Source of the DNA: JBICHM01 sp043101835
Lineage (GTDB): Bacteria; Planctomycetota; Phycisphaerae; Phycisphaerales; UBA1924
DNA length: 5,402 bases
Direction: 5' to 3'
NCBI GenBank assembly: GCA_043101835.1
Contig: JBICHM010000048.1
Span: forward strand, 1-5,402
In this document: positions 1 to 5,401 of the stretch, one piece after another
Position numbering within the stretch: position 1 is the first letter of the stretch
Layout of the letters: each line of letters opens with the position of its first letter
Notes under the pieces: generated by a model
Seen by the model: only the letters and a program-made list of their open reading frames with translations
Told to the model about the DNA's origin: nothing
Database searches by the model: none
Position numbers and translations under genes: made by a program

Positions 1-1
1 G

Positions 2-148
2 AAGCGCGACGCGATGCGCCTCCTGGGCGTCGTGCGCAGCCCGGAGGAGGCGATCGAGCTGCTGCGCGCTGTCGAGACCGAGGGGCCGCTCGACCTCGCG
101 CGCCTCGCGGATGCGCACCCGTACATTCCGGCCGCAGCGGCGCACTGA
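2..148 (+). CDS. C-terminal end of an unidentified protein (partial, 5' end outside window)
   Basis: An open frame enters from the left edge and gives 48 residues (KRDAMRLLGVVRSPEEAIEL and onward, ending PYIPAAAAH) before TGA at 146-148. The visible part has a hydrophobic strand (LLGVV), then SPEEAIELLRA, which should be a helix, then a short Ala/Leu-rich tail. This strand plus 'SPEEA' helix resembles the C-terminal end of LOG/TIGR00730-type Rossmann proteins (lysine-decarboxylase-like family), but the piece is too short to be sure. It does not look like the C-terminus of LpxA or LpxB, which often neighbour lpxI in other bacteria. The stop lies 2 nt before the lpxI ATG, so the two genes are probably co-transcribed and translationally coupled. 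The reading frame is well supported; the identity is not. Confidence 0.6.
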   Translation, partial: KRDAMRLLGVVRSPEEAIELLRAVETEGPLDLARLADAHPYIPAAAAH

Positions 149-150
149 CG

Positions 151-1032
151 ATGGCGTCCGACGAGGCCGAGCCTGGAACGCCGATCGGGCTGATCGCGGG
201 GCAGGGCGTGCTGCCGCTGCTGGTCGCCGACGGGATGCGGCGCGCAGGTCGGCGCGTGTGCTGTGTCGGCCTGGCGGATCAGTACCGGAAGGATCTGCCG
301 GCGCGCTGCGATGCGTTCCGCCAGGTCGGGCTGCTGCGCCTCGGGCAATGGCGTCGCACGCTGCGCCGCATGGGCGTTCGCGAAGCGGTGATGGTCGGTC
401 GAGTAAGCAAGCGTTCGATGCACGATCCGCGCCTGATCCTGCGATACATTCCGGATCTTCGGACCGCGCTGATCTGGTATCGTCAACTCCGGCACGACCG
501 GCGCTCCCCGGCGGTGCTCAAGGCGATCGCCGATGAACTCCCGCGCGGGGGTATCACGCTCATCGACTCCACCACGCACATCCCCGAGCACATGGCGACG
601 CCCGGCGTGATGACGCGCGCCCGGCCGTCGGCGGAGTTGCAGGCCGACATCGACTTCGGGTGGCCGATCCTGCTCGAGTCTGCGCGCCTCGGCATCGGCC
701 AGGCGATCGCTGTGCGCAACCGGGATGTCATCGCGGTCGAGGCGGTGGAAGGCACCGACGAGATGATCCGACGCGCCGGCCCGCTGTGCCGCAACCGGCC
801 GTGGGCGCTACTGAAGACCGCCGAGCCGAATCACGACCGGCGCTCCGACGTGCCGACGATCGGCGAGAGCACGGTGCGCCTGATGGCGGAGCACGGGGGC
901 GGCGTGATCGCCGTGGGCGCCGGCGAGGTCATCGTGCTTGATCGTCCCGCAACCATCGACCTCGCGGACGAACTGGGCGTGACGATCGCCGGCGTCGGGC
1001 CGGACGCGCCGCCGACCGGAACGACGACATGA
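151..1032 (+). CDS. lpxI: LpxI, UDP-2,3-diacylglucosamine pyrophosphatase (DUF1009 family)
   Basis: This 293-residue protein has the usual length and both halves of the LpxI family. The N-terminal domain begins with IGLIAGQGVLPLLVADGMRR (residues 12-31). The C-terminal DUF1009 domain carries VEGTDEMIRRAG (199-210) and the hallmark K-x-A-x-P-N-x-D-R-R-x-D-V-P-T-I-G (222-238), followed by GGGVIAVGAGEVIVLDR (249-265). LpxI hydrolyses UDP-2,3-diacylglucosamine to 2,3-diacylglucosamine-1-phosphate (lipid X) and UMP. This is the pyrophosphatase step of lipid A synthesis, done by LpxH in enterobacteria, and it takes place at the cytoplasmic face of the inner membrane. A metal-dependent catalytic Asp is known in the Caulobacter enzyme; D233 in the R-x-D-V-P motif, or D229 just before it, is the likely equivalent (inference). 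There is no clear Shine-Dalgarno sequence, so initiation probably relies on coupling to the stop 2 nt upstream. The end overlaps the next gene by ATGA. Confidence 0.95.
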   Translation: MASDEAEPGTPIGLIAGQGVLPLLVADGMRRAGRRVCCVGLADQYRKDLPARCDAFRQVGLLRLGQWRRTLRRMGVREAVMVGRVSKRSMHDPRLILRYIPDLRTALIWYRQLRHDRRSPAVLKAIADELPRGGITLIDSTTHIPEHMATPGVMTRARPSAELQADIDFGWPILLESARLGIGQAIAVRNRDVIAVEAVEGTDEMIRRAGPLCRNRPWALLKTAEPNHDRRSDVPTIGESTVRLMAEHGGGVIAVGAGEVIVLDRPATIDLADELGVTIAGVGPDAPPTGTTT

Positions 1033-1637
1033 GCGGGCCGGTGGAGTCCCCCACCGGCGCCCGGTACGTCAGTCGCGGCGCCTTGAAGCTCGAGCACGCG
1101 CTGGGCGCGTTCTGCTTCGATCCGACGGGGCTCGCGTGCGCCGACCTCGGATGCAGCACGGGAGGATTCACCGATTGCCTGCTGCAGCGCGGTGCGGCGA
1201 GCGTCGTGAGTGTTGACACCGGCTACGGCGTACTCGACTACCGGCTCCGCACCGATGCGCGCGTGACTGTGGTCGAGCGCAGCAACGCGCTGCACACCGA
1301 GCCGACGCGCGCCGTCGACCTCGTCGTCATTGACCTCGGCTGGACGCCGCAGCGTCTCGCGCTGCCGGTCGCGCTGCGCTGGCTGGGCGGCGCCGCGAAC
1401 GGCCGAATCATCACACTCATCAAGCCGCACTACGAGCGATCAGCGGAACGCGGCGGGCGCCGGTCCGAGGCGATCCTGGAGGAATCAGAAGCGCGCGAGA
1501 TCACCGGACGCGTGCTCGAGGCGATGCCCGAATGGGGCGCAATCGCACTGGCGGTCGCGCGTTCCCCGATCACGGGCGGCAAGGGTAAGTCGAAGGGCAA
1601 CGCGGAATGGCTCGCGCTGGCGGCGCCGGCGCGTTAG
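1029..1637 (+). CDS. TlyA/FtsJ-type SAM-dependent methyltransferase lacking the S4 domain
   Basis: The 202-residue protein aligns by eye with the catalytic half of the TlyA (hemolysin A) rRNA methyltransferase family. It has YVSRGALKLEHAL (13-25), the SAM-binding D-L-G-C-S-T-G-G-F-T-D-C-L-L-Q-R-G (39-55), VDTGYG (62-67), VIDLGW (100-105), LIKPHYE (130-136), SPITG (179-183) and a final KGNAEWL (189-195). The FtsJ-type K-D-K-E tetrad can be placed at K20, D102, K132 and E193. Typical TlyA proteins are about 250-270 residues with an N-terminal S4 RNA-binding domain before YVSRGG. Here only 12 residues precede it, and an in-frame stop at 939-941 leaves no room for an S4 domain upstream. The usual D-V-S-F-I-S motif is replaced by D-L-G-W-T-P. 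TlyA methylates ribose 2'-O in rRNA, but the substrate here is unknown. The start is the ATG overlapping the lpxI stop (ATGA), implying coupled translation. The TAG overlaps the purA stop. Confidence 0.88.
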   Translation: MSGPVESPTGARYVSRGALKLEHALGAFCFDPTGLACADLGCSTGGFTDCLLQRGAASVVSVDTGYGVLDYRLRTDARVTVVERSNALHTEPTRAVDLVVIDLGWTPQRLALPVALRWLGGAANGRIITLIKPHYERSAERGGRRSEAILEESEAREITGRVLEAMPEWGAIALAVARSPITGGKGKSKGNAEWLALAAPAR

Positions 1638-2956
1638 TCGAGGATTGTCTGCTCGCGATCGGGGCCGACGCTGATGATCTTCACCGGCACACCGACAAAG
1701 CGCTCGATGAACTCGAGGTATGCGAGGGCCGTCTTCGGCAGGTCGGCGCGCGACCGCGCCGCCGTGATCTCCGCGTCGAAACCCTCGAGCGTTGTGTAGA
1801 CCGGCTCGACGCGCGCGAGGTCGTCGGCGTCGGGCAGGAAGCGATCGGTCTCGGCGCCGTCGATTCGATACGTGGTGCAGGCGCGCAGCGACTCAAACCC
1901 CGCGAGCACATCGAGGAGGGTGATCGCCAACTCGGTGCAGCGGTTGACGGTGGCGGCGTAGCGCACGGCGACGAGGTCGATCCATCCGCAGCGTCGCGGG
2001 CGCCCGGTCGTCGTGCCGAACTCGCGCCCGCGCTCGCGGATGCGATCACCGACGGCGTCGTCGAGTTGGGTCGGCATGGGCCCCCCGCCGACGCGCGTGG
2101 AGTAGGCCTTCACGATGCCGACGACGCGGCCGAGGCAGCGCTCCGTCAGCCCCGTGCCGGGCCCGATGCCGAGCACGGAGCAGGTGGAGGAGGTGACGAA
2201 CGGGAAGCCGCCGTGGTCGAGGTCGAGGAGCGTGCCGTTCGCGCCCTCAAAGAGGAGGCCTCTCCCCTCGGCGCAGAGTTCGTGCAGCAGGTAGGTGGTG
2301 TCGGTGATGTAGGGCGCGAGCGCCTCGCCCGCGCGCACGGCCTCGGCGTGCAGGGCGTCGATGTCGTATTCGACCGGCTCGCCCCGGAGGACGCCGACCA
2401 GGCGCGCCTTGGCGGGCGCGATCGTCTCGAGCTTGCGTCGAAGCAGATCGGGACGGACGAGATCGCCCATGCGGACGCCCGAGCTGCGGAGGGCTTTGTC
2501 GGCGTACGCGGGGCCGATGCCGCGAAGCGTGGTGCCGATCGCCTGGTCCTTGCCGGTGCGCAGCGCCGCTTCACGCGCGGCGTCCTCATCCATGTGGTAG
2601 GGCATCACCACGTGGGCGCGGCTGGAGATGCGCAGGCCCGAGACATCGACGCCGGCAGTTTCGAGCGAGGCGATCTCCCCCAGCAGCGTCGCCGGATCCA
2701 CCACGACGCCGTTTCCGATGACGGCCAGGCGACCCGGACGGAGAATGCCTGAGGGCATGAGGTGCAGCGCGAAGCGCTTCCCCCCGATGACGATCGAGTG
2801 GCCGGCGTTGGCGCCGCCGTTGTATCGGACCACAGCCGCGGCGTCGCCGGAGAGGAGGTCCACGACCTTGCCCTTGCCCTCGTCCCCCCACTGGAGGCCT
2901 ACGACGGCGGTGCACCCGGCATTGGTCTGGGCTGTGGTTCCGGTCGTGGCGGTCAT
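1634..2956 (-). CDS. purA: Adenylosuccinate synthetase PurA
   Basis: The 440-residue product has family length (E. coli 432, plus about 12 extra Thr/Ala-rich N-terminal residues). It converts IMP, aspartate and GTP to adenylosuccinate, the first committed step from IMP to AMP, in the cytosol. Motifs in order: WGDEGKGK P-loop (23-30, catalytic D25), NGGANAGH (46-53, catalytic H53), GTTLRGIGP (141-149), LLFEGANGTLLDLDHGG (234-250), VTSS (254-257), GGGPMPTQL (290-298), FGTTTGRPRRCGWIDLVAVR (313-332) and GPDREQTI (431-438). Three sites differ from the common bacterial consensus: EGAQG reads EGANG (N240), GPFPTE reads GPMPTQ (293-297), and the guanine-recognition T-K-L-D reads T-L-L-D (346-349). 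Eukaryotic enzymes also have Asn in the first motif. The start is supported by GGAG 6 nt upstream on the minus strand. The gene converges with the methyltransferase gene, overlapping it by 4 bp at the stops, and diverges from the small zinc-ribbon gene. Confidence 0.97.
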   Translation of the reverse strand: MTATTGTTAQTNAGCTAVVGLQWGDEGKGKVVDLLSGDAAAVVRYNGGANAGHSIVIGGKRFALHLMPSGILRPGRLAVIGNGVVVDPATLLGEIASLETAGVDVSGLRISSRAHVVMPYHMDEDAAREAALRTGKDQAIGTTLRGIGPAYADKALRSSGVRMGDLVRPDLLRRKLETIAPAKARLVGVLRGEPVEYDIDALHAEAVRAGEALAPYITDTTYLLHELCAEGRGLLFEGANGTLLDLDHGGFPFVTSSTCSVLGIGPGTGLTERCLGRVVGIVKAYSTRVGGGPMPTQLDDAVGDRIRERGREFGTTTGRPRRCGWIDLVAVRYAATVNRCTELAITLLDVLAGFESLRACTTYRIDGAETDRFLPDADDLARVEPVYTTLEGFDAEITAARSRADLPKTALAYLEFIERFVGVPVKIISVGPDREQTILD

Positions 2957-2962
2957 GCCCGG

Positions 2963-2966
2963 CTCC
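2963..2966 (-). promoter_or_regulatory. Shine-Dalgarno of purA
   Basis: On the minus strand GGAG lies 6 nt before the ATG at 2956-2954. This fixes the start that includes the Thr/Ala-rich N-terminal extension, rather than a later start closer to the P-loop. Confidence 0.65.
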
Positions 2967-2975
2967 GATGGCGCC

Positions 2976-2993
2976 CGGGGGTTTCTCCCCCCG
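2976..2993 (-). other. Short G/C hairpin in the purA leader
   Basis: CGGGGG (2976-2981) and CCCCCG (2988-2993) are perfect inverted arms of 6 bp around a 6-nt loop (TTTCTC), about 20-37 nt upstream of the purA start. It lies in the 114-bp divergent gap between purA and the zinc-ribbon gene. It may fold in the purA leader RNA, but in sequence this GC-rich such a stem can arise by chance. No U-tract follows on either strand to make it a terminator. Confidence 0.3.
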
Positions 2994-3060
2994 TCCGGCG
3001 CGGGTTCTGCGTCAAGCGGTGCGTTTCGCGGACCGATGGTAGACCCATCCCGTGGAAAGC

Positions 3061-3064
3061 GAGG
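3061..3064 (+). promoter_or_regulatory. Shine-Dalgarno that selects the TTG start of the small zinc-ribbon gene
   Basis: GAGG sits 6 nt before TTG at 3071-3073, a good spacing. The alternative ATG at 3098 has only AGGA about 13 nt upstream. Starting there would remove the residues just before the first cysteine, which in related zinc ribbons form a strand. Confidence 0.5.
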
Positions 3065-3070
3065 TCGCCG

Positions 3071-3292
3071 TTGGAGCAGCAGGAAACGATCCGCATCATG
3101 TGTCCGAATGTGGTGTGCAAGCGTGTGCTGGCGGTGCCGCTGACGGCGCGCGGGCGTCAGGTTCGCTGCCGCTTCTGCGCAACCTCGATCCGCGTCCCGG
3201 TGAAGAAGGAGCCGCCCAAGCCGGCGCCTGTCGAGAACGCCGAGGACGGGGCCGACGAGAAGAAGCCCAGGAAGGGCGCCGAGGCGGCCTGA
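3071..3292 (+). CDS. Small zinc-ribbon protein of unknown function (73 aa, TTG start)
   Basis: With a TTG start the product begins MEQQETIRIMCPNVVCKRVL and contains C11-x4-C16 and C33-x2-C36, four cysteines set as a small zinc ribbon. The pattern I-R-I-x-C-P-N ... V-x-A-R-G-R-Q-V-R-C-R-x-C-x-x-x-I-R-V-P (7-43) resembles the short zinc ribbons common in Planctomycetota, which are often fused to other domains; here it stands alone. The first knuckle is C-x4-C rather than the usual C-x2-C. After residue 43 the chain is a Lys/Pro/Glu-rich, probably disordered tail (VPVKKEPPKPAPVE and onward). There is no signal peptide or membrane segment, so it is probably cytosolic. It ends 25 bp from the stop of the convergent FHA gene. 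A shorter form from ATG 3098 (64 aa) is possible. Function unknown; nucleic acid or protein binding is the family-level guess. Confidence 0.75.
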   Translation: MEQQETIRIMCPNVVCKRVLAVPLTARGRQVRCRFCATSIRVPVKKEPPKPAPVENAEDGADEKKPRKGAEAA

Positions 3293-3317
3293 TTACCGCC
3301 GCGAGCCCGGGCCGCGC

Positions 3318-3806
3318 TCAGATATCGCTGTCATCCAGGTTGAACTCGAAGGCGCTCGATCCGTCTTCGTCCATCGAGGCGATGAGGTCGCTGAGATCGG
3401 CGTCGCTGTCGGAGGGGCTCTTCTTCTCAGTGGTCGGTTCGGGCGCAGGCTTGGGCGGCGCCGGCTTGGCCTTCGGCGGCTCGAGCAGCGGCGGCTCGAT
3501 GTGCGCGGGGTCGCCGTCGATCTGCACCGTGAAAACGAAGGGCCCGACGCCGATGCGGTCACCCGGCGAGAGAGCGACCTCGCCCTCGGCAAGCGTCTCG
3601 TTGTGGTAGGTGCCGTTGCTCGACCCGAGGTCGCGCAGAGTGGCGGCGTCGCCGTTGATGCGGATCTCGCAGTGCTTGCGGGAGACGGCCTTGCTCGGGG
3701 CCTGAAGGTCGGCGTCGTCGGTCCGGCCGATCAGCACACGATCGCCCGAGACGACATGCTCCCGCTTCGTGCCGTCTTCCTTGAACAGGACCAGCGCGAG
3801 TTTCAC
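3318..3806 (-). CDS. FHA-domain protein with a proline-rich linker and acidic tail
   Basis: From the GTG start the product is 162 residues. Residues 1 to about 98 form one forkhead-associated domain, with G27-R28, S42-R-K-H45, and L57-R-D-L-G-S-S-N64-G-T66. These are the conserved positions that bind phosphothreonine peptides. A Pro/Lys/Ala-rich linker follows (about 100-129, PPKAKPAPPKPAPEP), then a Ser/Asp-rich acidic tail (130-162, including SDSDADLSDLIASMDED and FEFNLDDSDI). The role is probably a phospho-dependent adaptor in Ser/Thr kinase signalling; no kinase gene is visible here. An in-frame ATG exists at 3953, but it would overlap the divergent hemW coding region, and the residues it adds are Pro/Arg/Gly-rich with no domain. 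The GTG lies directly before the first FHA strand (KLALVLF) and has an AAGGAG upstream. There is no signal peptide or membrane segment. Confidence 0.88.
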   Translation of the reverse strand: MKLALVLFKEDGTKREHVVSGDRVLIGRTDDADLQAPSKAVSRKHCEIRINGDAATLRDLGSSNGTYHNETLAEGEVALSPGDRIGVGPFVFTVQIDGDPAHIEPPLLEPPKAKPAPPKPAPEPTTEKKSPSDSDADLSDLIASMDEDGSSAFEFNLDDSDI

Positions 3807-3816
3807 GGTCGGGTCA

Positions 3817-3822
3817 CTCCTT
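3817..3822 (-). promoter_or_regulatory. Shine-Dalgarno supporting the GTG start of the FHA gene
   Basis: AAGGAG on the minus strand precedes the GTG (3806-3804) by 10 nt. The spacing is slightly long, but this is the only strong purine tract near the first residues of the FHA fold. Confidence 0.5.
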
Positions 3823-3826
3823 CCAG

Positions 3827-3844
3827 GCGGGCGCATTCGCCCGC
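3827..3844. repeat. Perfect 7-bp inverted repeat in the FHA/hemW divergent region
   Basis: GCGGGCG (3827-3833) and CGCCCGC (3838-3844) are perfect inverted arms separated by CATT. The repeat lies about 20 nt upstream of the FHA GTG, just beyond its Shine-Dalgarno, and about 65 nt upstream of the hemW ATG. It could be an RNA hairpin in the FHA leader or a protein-binding site in the shared promoter region. The arms are all G/C, so chance is a real alternative. Confidence 0.4.
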
Positions 3845-3909
3845 TCGGGGCGCCGGGAGGCGCGTAGGATCCTCGCATCCACCGAACACCCCGGACATCG
3901 CCGGGCGTC

Positions 3910-5184
3910 ATGCGCCAGACTACCCCCCTCACATTCGGCGGGCAATCGCCCACGACCCGGGCCGCGCTCGCCGGCGAGCACGAGCCCGCACGCTCGCTCT
4001 ACATCCACATCCCCTTCTGCGCACACAAGTGCCACTACTGCGACTTCTATTCGATTGCCGGCGCCGATGACCGGCAGGACGCCTTCCTCGACGCGCTGCT
4101 GCTCGAGCTCGCGGCCATGGCGCCGAGCGCCGGTCCGCTCGAGACCGTCTTCATCGGCGGCGGCACGCCGACGCTGCTGCGCCCGGACCTCTGGCGACGC
4201 CTGCTCGACACGCTGCATACGCGCTTCGACCTGCGCGCGATCGCCGCCGGACGCGGCGAGTTCACCGTCGAGTGCAACCCGGAGACCGCTGATGCGCGCC
4301 TCTTCGAGATCCTGCGCACTGGCGGTGTCGATCGCATCAGCCTCGGCGCCCAGTCCTTCGACCCGGCACTCCTTCGCGCGCTGGAGCGTCGGCATCGGCC
4401 GGAGAAAGTCGGCGAGGCGCTGCGCCTTGCGCGTGACGCCGGCATCGCGCGCCGGAGCGTCGACCTGATCTTCGCCATCCCGGGGCAGTCCGTGGACGCG
4501 TGGCGACGCGATCTCGACACGGCGCTCGCGCTCGATCCGGGCGTCGGCCACGTCTCAGCGTACGCCCTGACCTACGAACCGAACACGGCCCTGCACCAGC
4601 GCCTGCGCCGCGGGGAATTCGCCCCGATCAATGAGGAGACCGAGGCGACGATGCACGAGATCGCCGTGGAGCGACTCGCGCAGGCAGGCTTCGCGCAGTA
4701 CGAGGTGAGCAACTTCGCGCACGCAGGCGAGGGCGCCGGGCCGAGCCTCCACAACCTCGCCTACTGGCGCCAGACTGGCTGGCTCGCGGCGGGGCCATCG
4801 GCCTCCGGGCATCTGCGCACCGCGCAAGGCGGCTGGCGATGGCGGAACGCACCGCGCCTGGGCGACTGGGTCGACGGCGTCGTCGCTTCGGGCGGATTTG
4901 CGCCCGTTGAGGATCTCGAAGCGCCCGTTCCGGCGCGCGCGCTGCAGGAGGCGCTGATGACCGGCGTGCGCATTTCCGAAGGGGTTGACGAGACCGACGC
5001 TCTCGATCAAGCGGGAGCGCTCGGTGTGCGGGCTGATCTGGAGCGCGCGATCGACCGCTGCGCCGCACGCGGCTGGTTGTCGCGTGACGCGGGGCGCGTG
5101 CGCCCGACGCCGATCGGCCTGCGCTACGCCGACGCGATGGCGTCGGACCTCATGGACGCAGTGTCGCCGGCGCGCCAAGCGTGA
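3910..5184 (+). CDS. hemW: HemW, radical SAM heme chaperone (HemN-like, coproporphyrinogen oxidase-related)
   Basis: The 424-residue protein has the radical SAM cluster motif C37-x3-C41-x2-C44 within LYIHIPFCAHKCHYCDF (30-46). It then has FIGGGTPT (81-88), VECNPET (120-126), RISLGAQSF (142-150), DLIFAIPGQS (185-194), HVSAYALTYEPNTAL (214-228), QYEVSNFA (263-270), HNLAYW (281-286) and a C-terminal winged-helix-like region (about 330-424, with ALMTGVRISEGVD). HemW binds a [4Fe-4S] cluster, SAM and heme and is thought to deliver heme to respiratory proteins. The cluster spacing and the HN-x-x-Y-W motif fit HemW better than true HemN oxidase. The glycine-rich motif usually read as G-x-G-A-G-A-H reads GPSASGH (295-301). 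ATG 3910 is the only possible start, because an in-frame TAG lies at 3865-3867 with no other start codon between. It gives about 28 residues before the core, slightly longer than E. coli. No clear Shine-Dalgarno is visible. The gene is divergent from the FHA gene. Confidence 0.94.
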   Translation: MRQTTPLTFGGQSPTTRAALAGEHEPARSLYIHIPFCAHKCHYCDFYSIAGADDRQDAFLDALLLELAAMAPSAGPLETVFIGGGTPTLLRPDLWRRLLDTLHTRFDLRAIAAGRGEFTVECNPETADARLFEILRTGGVDRISLGAQSFDPALLRALERRHRPEKVGEALRLARDAGIARRSVDLIFAIPGQSVDAWRRDLDTALALDPGVGHVSAYALTYEPNTALHQRLRRGEFAPINEETEATMHEIAVERLAQAGFAQYEVSNFAHAGEGAGPSLHNLAYWRQTGWLAAGPSASGHLRTAQGGWRWRNAPRLGDWVDGVVASGGFAPVEDLEAPVPARALQEALMTGVRISEGVDETDALDQAGALGVRADLERAIDRCAARGWLSRDAGRVRPTPIGLRYADAMASDLMDAVSPARQA

Positions 5185-5185
5185 A

Positions 5186-5401
5186 TCAGCGGTCCCAGTC
5201 CCTGGGGGTTGCGGTCTCGTACCCCTCGGGGCGCGGGTTGTGCGCGACGACCGGGGCGCCGCAGTTCGGGCAGGTGGTCGGGCCGTCCTTCCCGAGGTAG
5301 GCGTTGAGGATCACCGCGGTGCCGCCGTCGGGGCCGCACGAGTTCTGGAAGCAGTACTCGGCGGGGTAGTATCCCTCGGCGGGCTGGACGCCGACCTTGT
5401 A
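5186..5401 (-). CDS. C-terminal part of an uncharacterised zinc-ribbon protein (partial)
   Basis: A minus-strand frame enters from the right edge and ends with TGA (5188-5186), giving 71 residues that begin YKVGVQPAEGYYPAEYCFQN and end ATPRDWDR. Four cysteines, C17-x4-C22 and C44-x2-C47 (the latter in TTCPNCGAPVV), form a plausible zinc ribbon near the C-terminus. The reading frame is supported by the cysteine pairs, by strong third-position G/C, and by a stop that falls only 1 bp from the hemW stop. An overlapping ATG-started frame at 5124-5339 is out of phase and Arg/Pro-rich, so it is an artefact. I do not recognise the family. No signal or membrane segment is visible in this part. Confidence 0.72.
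   Translation of the reverse strand, partial: YKVGVQPAEGYYPAEYCFQNSCGPDGGTAVILNAYLGKDGPTTCPNCGAPVVAHNPRPEGYETATPRDWDR

Noticed and set aside
831..1430. A 199-codon minus-strand frame across lpxI and the methyltransferase
   Set aside because: It spans two well-supported genes on the opposite strand and shows no recognisable motif.
1607..2752. A 381-codon plus-strand open frame antisense to purA
   Set aside because: It lies opposite a clearly recognised purA, is rich in Arg/Ala/Gly/Asp with no domain motif, and is the expected product of high-GC codon use on the opposite strand.
3010..3015. TTGACG on the minus strand as a -35 box for purA
   Set aside because: At the required 16-18 nt spacing the sequence is G-rich with nothing like a -10 hexamer.
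2762..3070. N-terminal extension of the zinc-ribbon gene to an ATG at 2762
   Set aside because: It would run antisense through the purA start region and add about 100 residues without any domain. TTG 3071 with GAGG 6 nt upstream is the better start.
3293..3317. GC-rich partial dyad (around GCCCGGGC) as a terminator between the zinc-ribbon and FHA genes
   Set aside because: The arms are imperfect and no T-tract follows on either strand.
3865..3870. TAGGAT as a -10 box for hemW
   Set aside because: No -35-like hexamer lies at suitable spacing, and a single 6-mer match is weak evidence.
3814..4551. A 245-codon minus-strand open frame opposite hemW
   Set aside because: It overlaps the conserved HemW motifs on the other strand, spans the divergent gap, and has low-complexity Arg/Ala/Glu composition.
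5124..5339. A 71-codon ATG-started minus-strand frame at the right edge
   Set aside because: It is out of phase with the cysteine-bearing frame ending at 5186, is Arg/Pro-rich, and overlaps the hemW 3' end.
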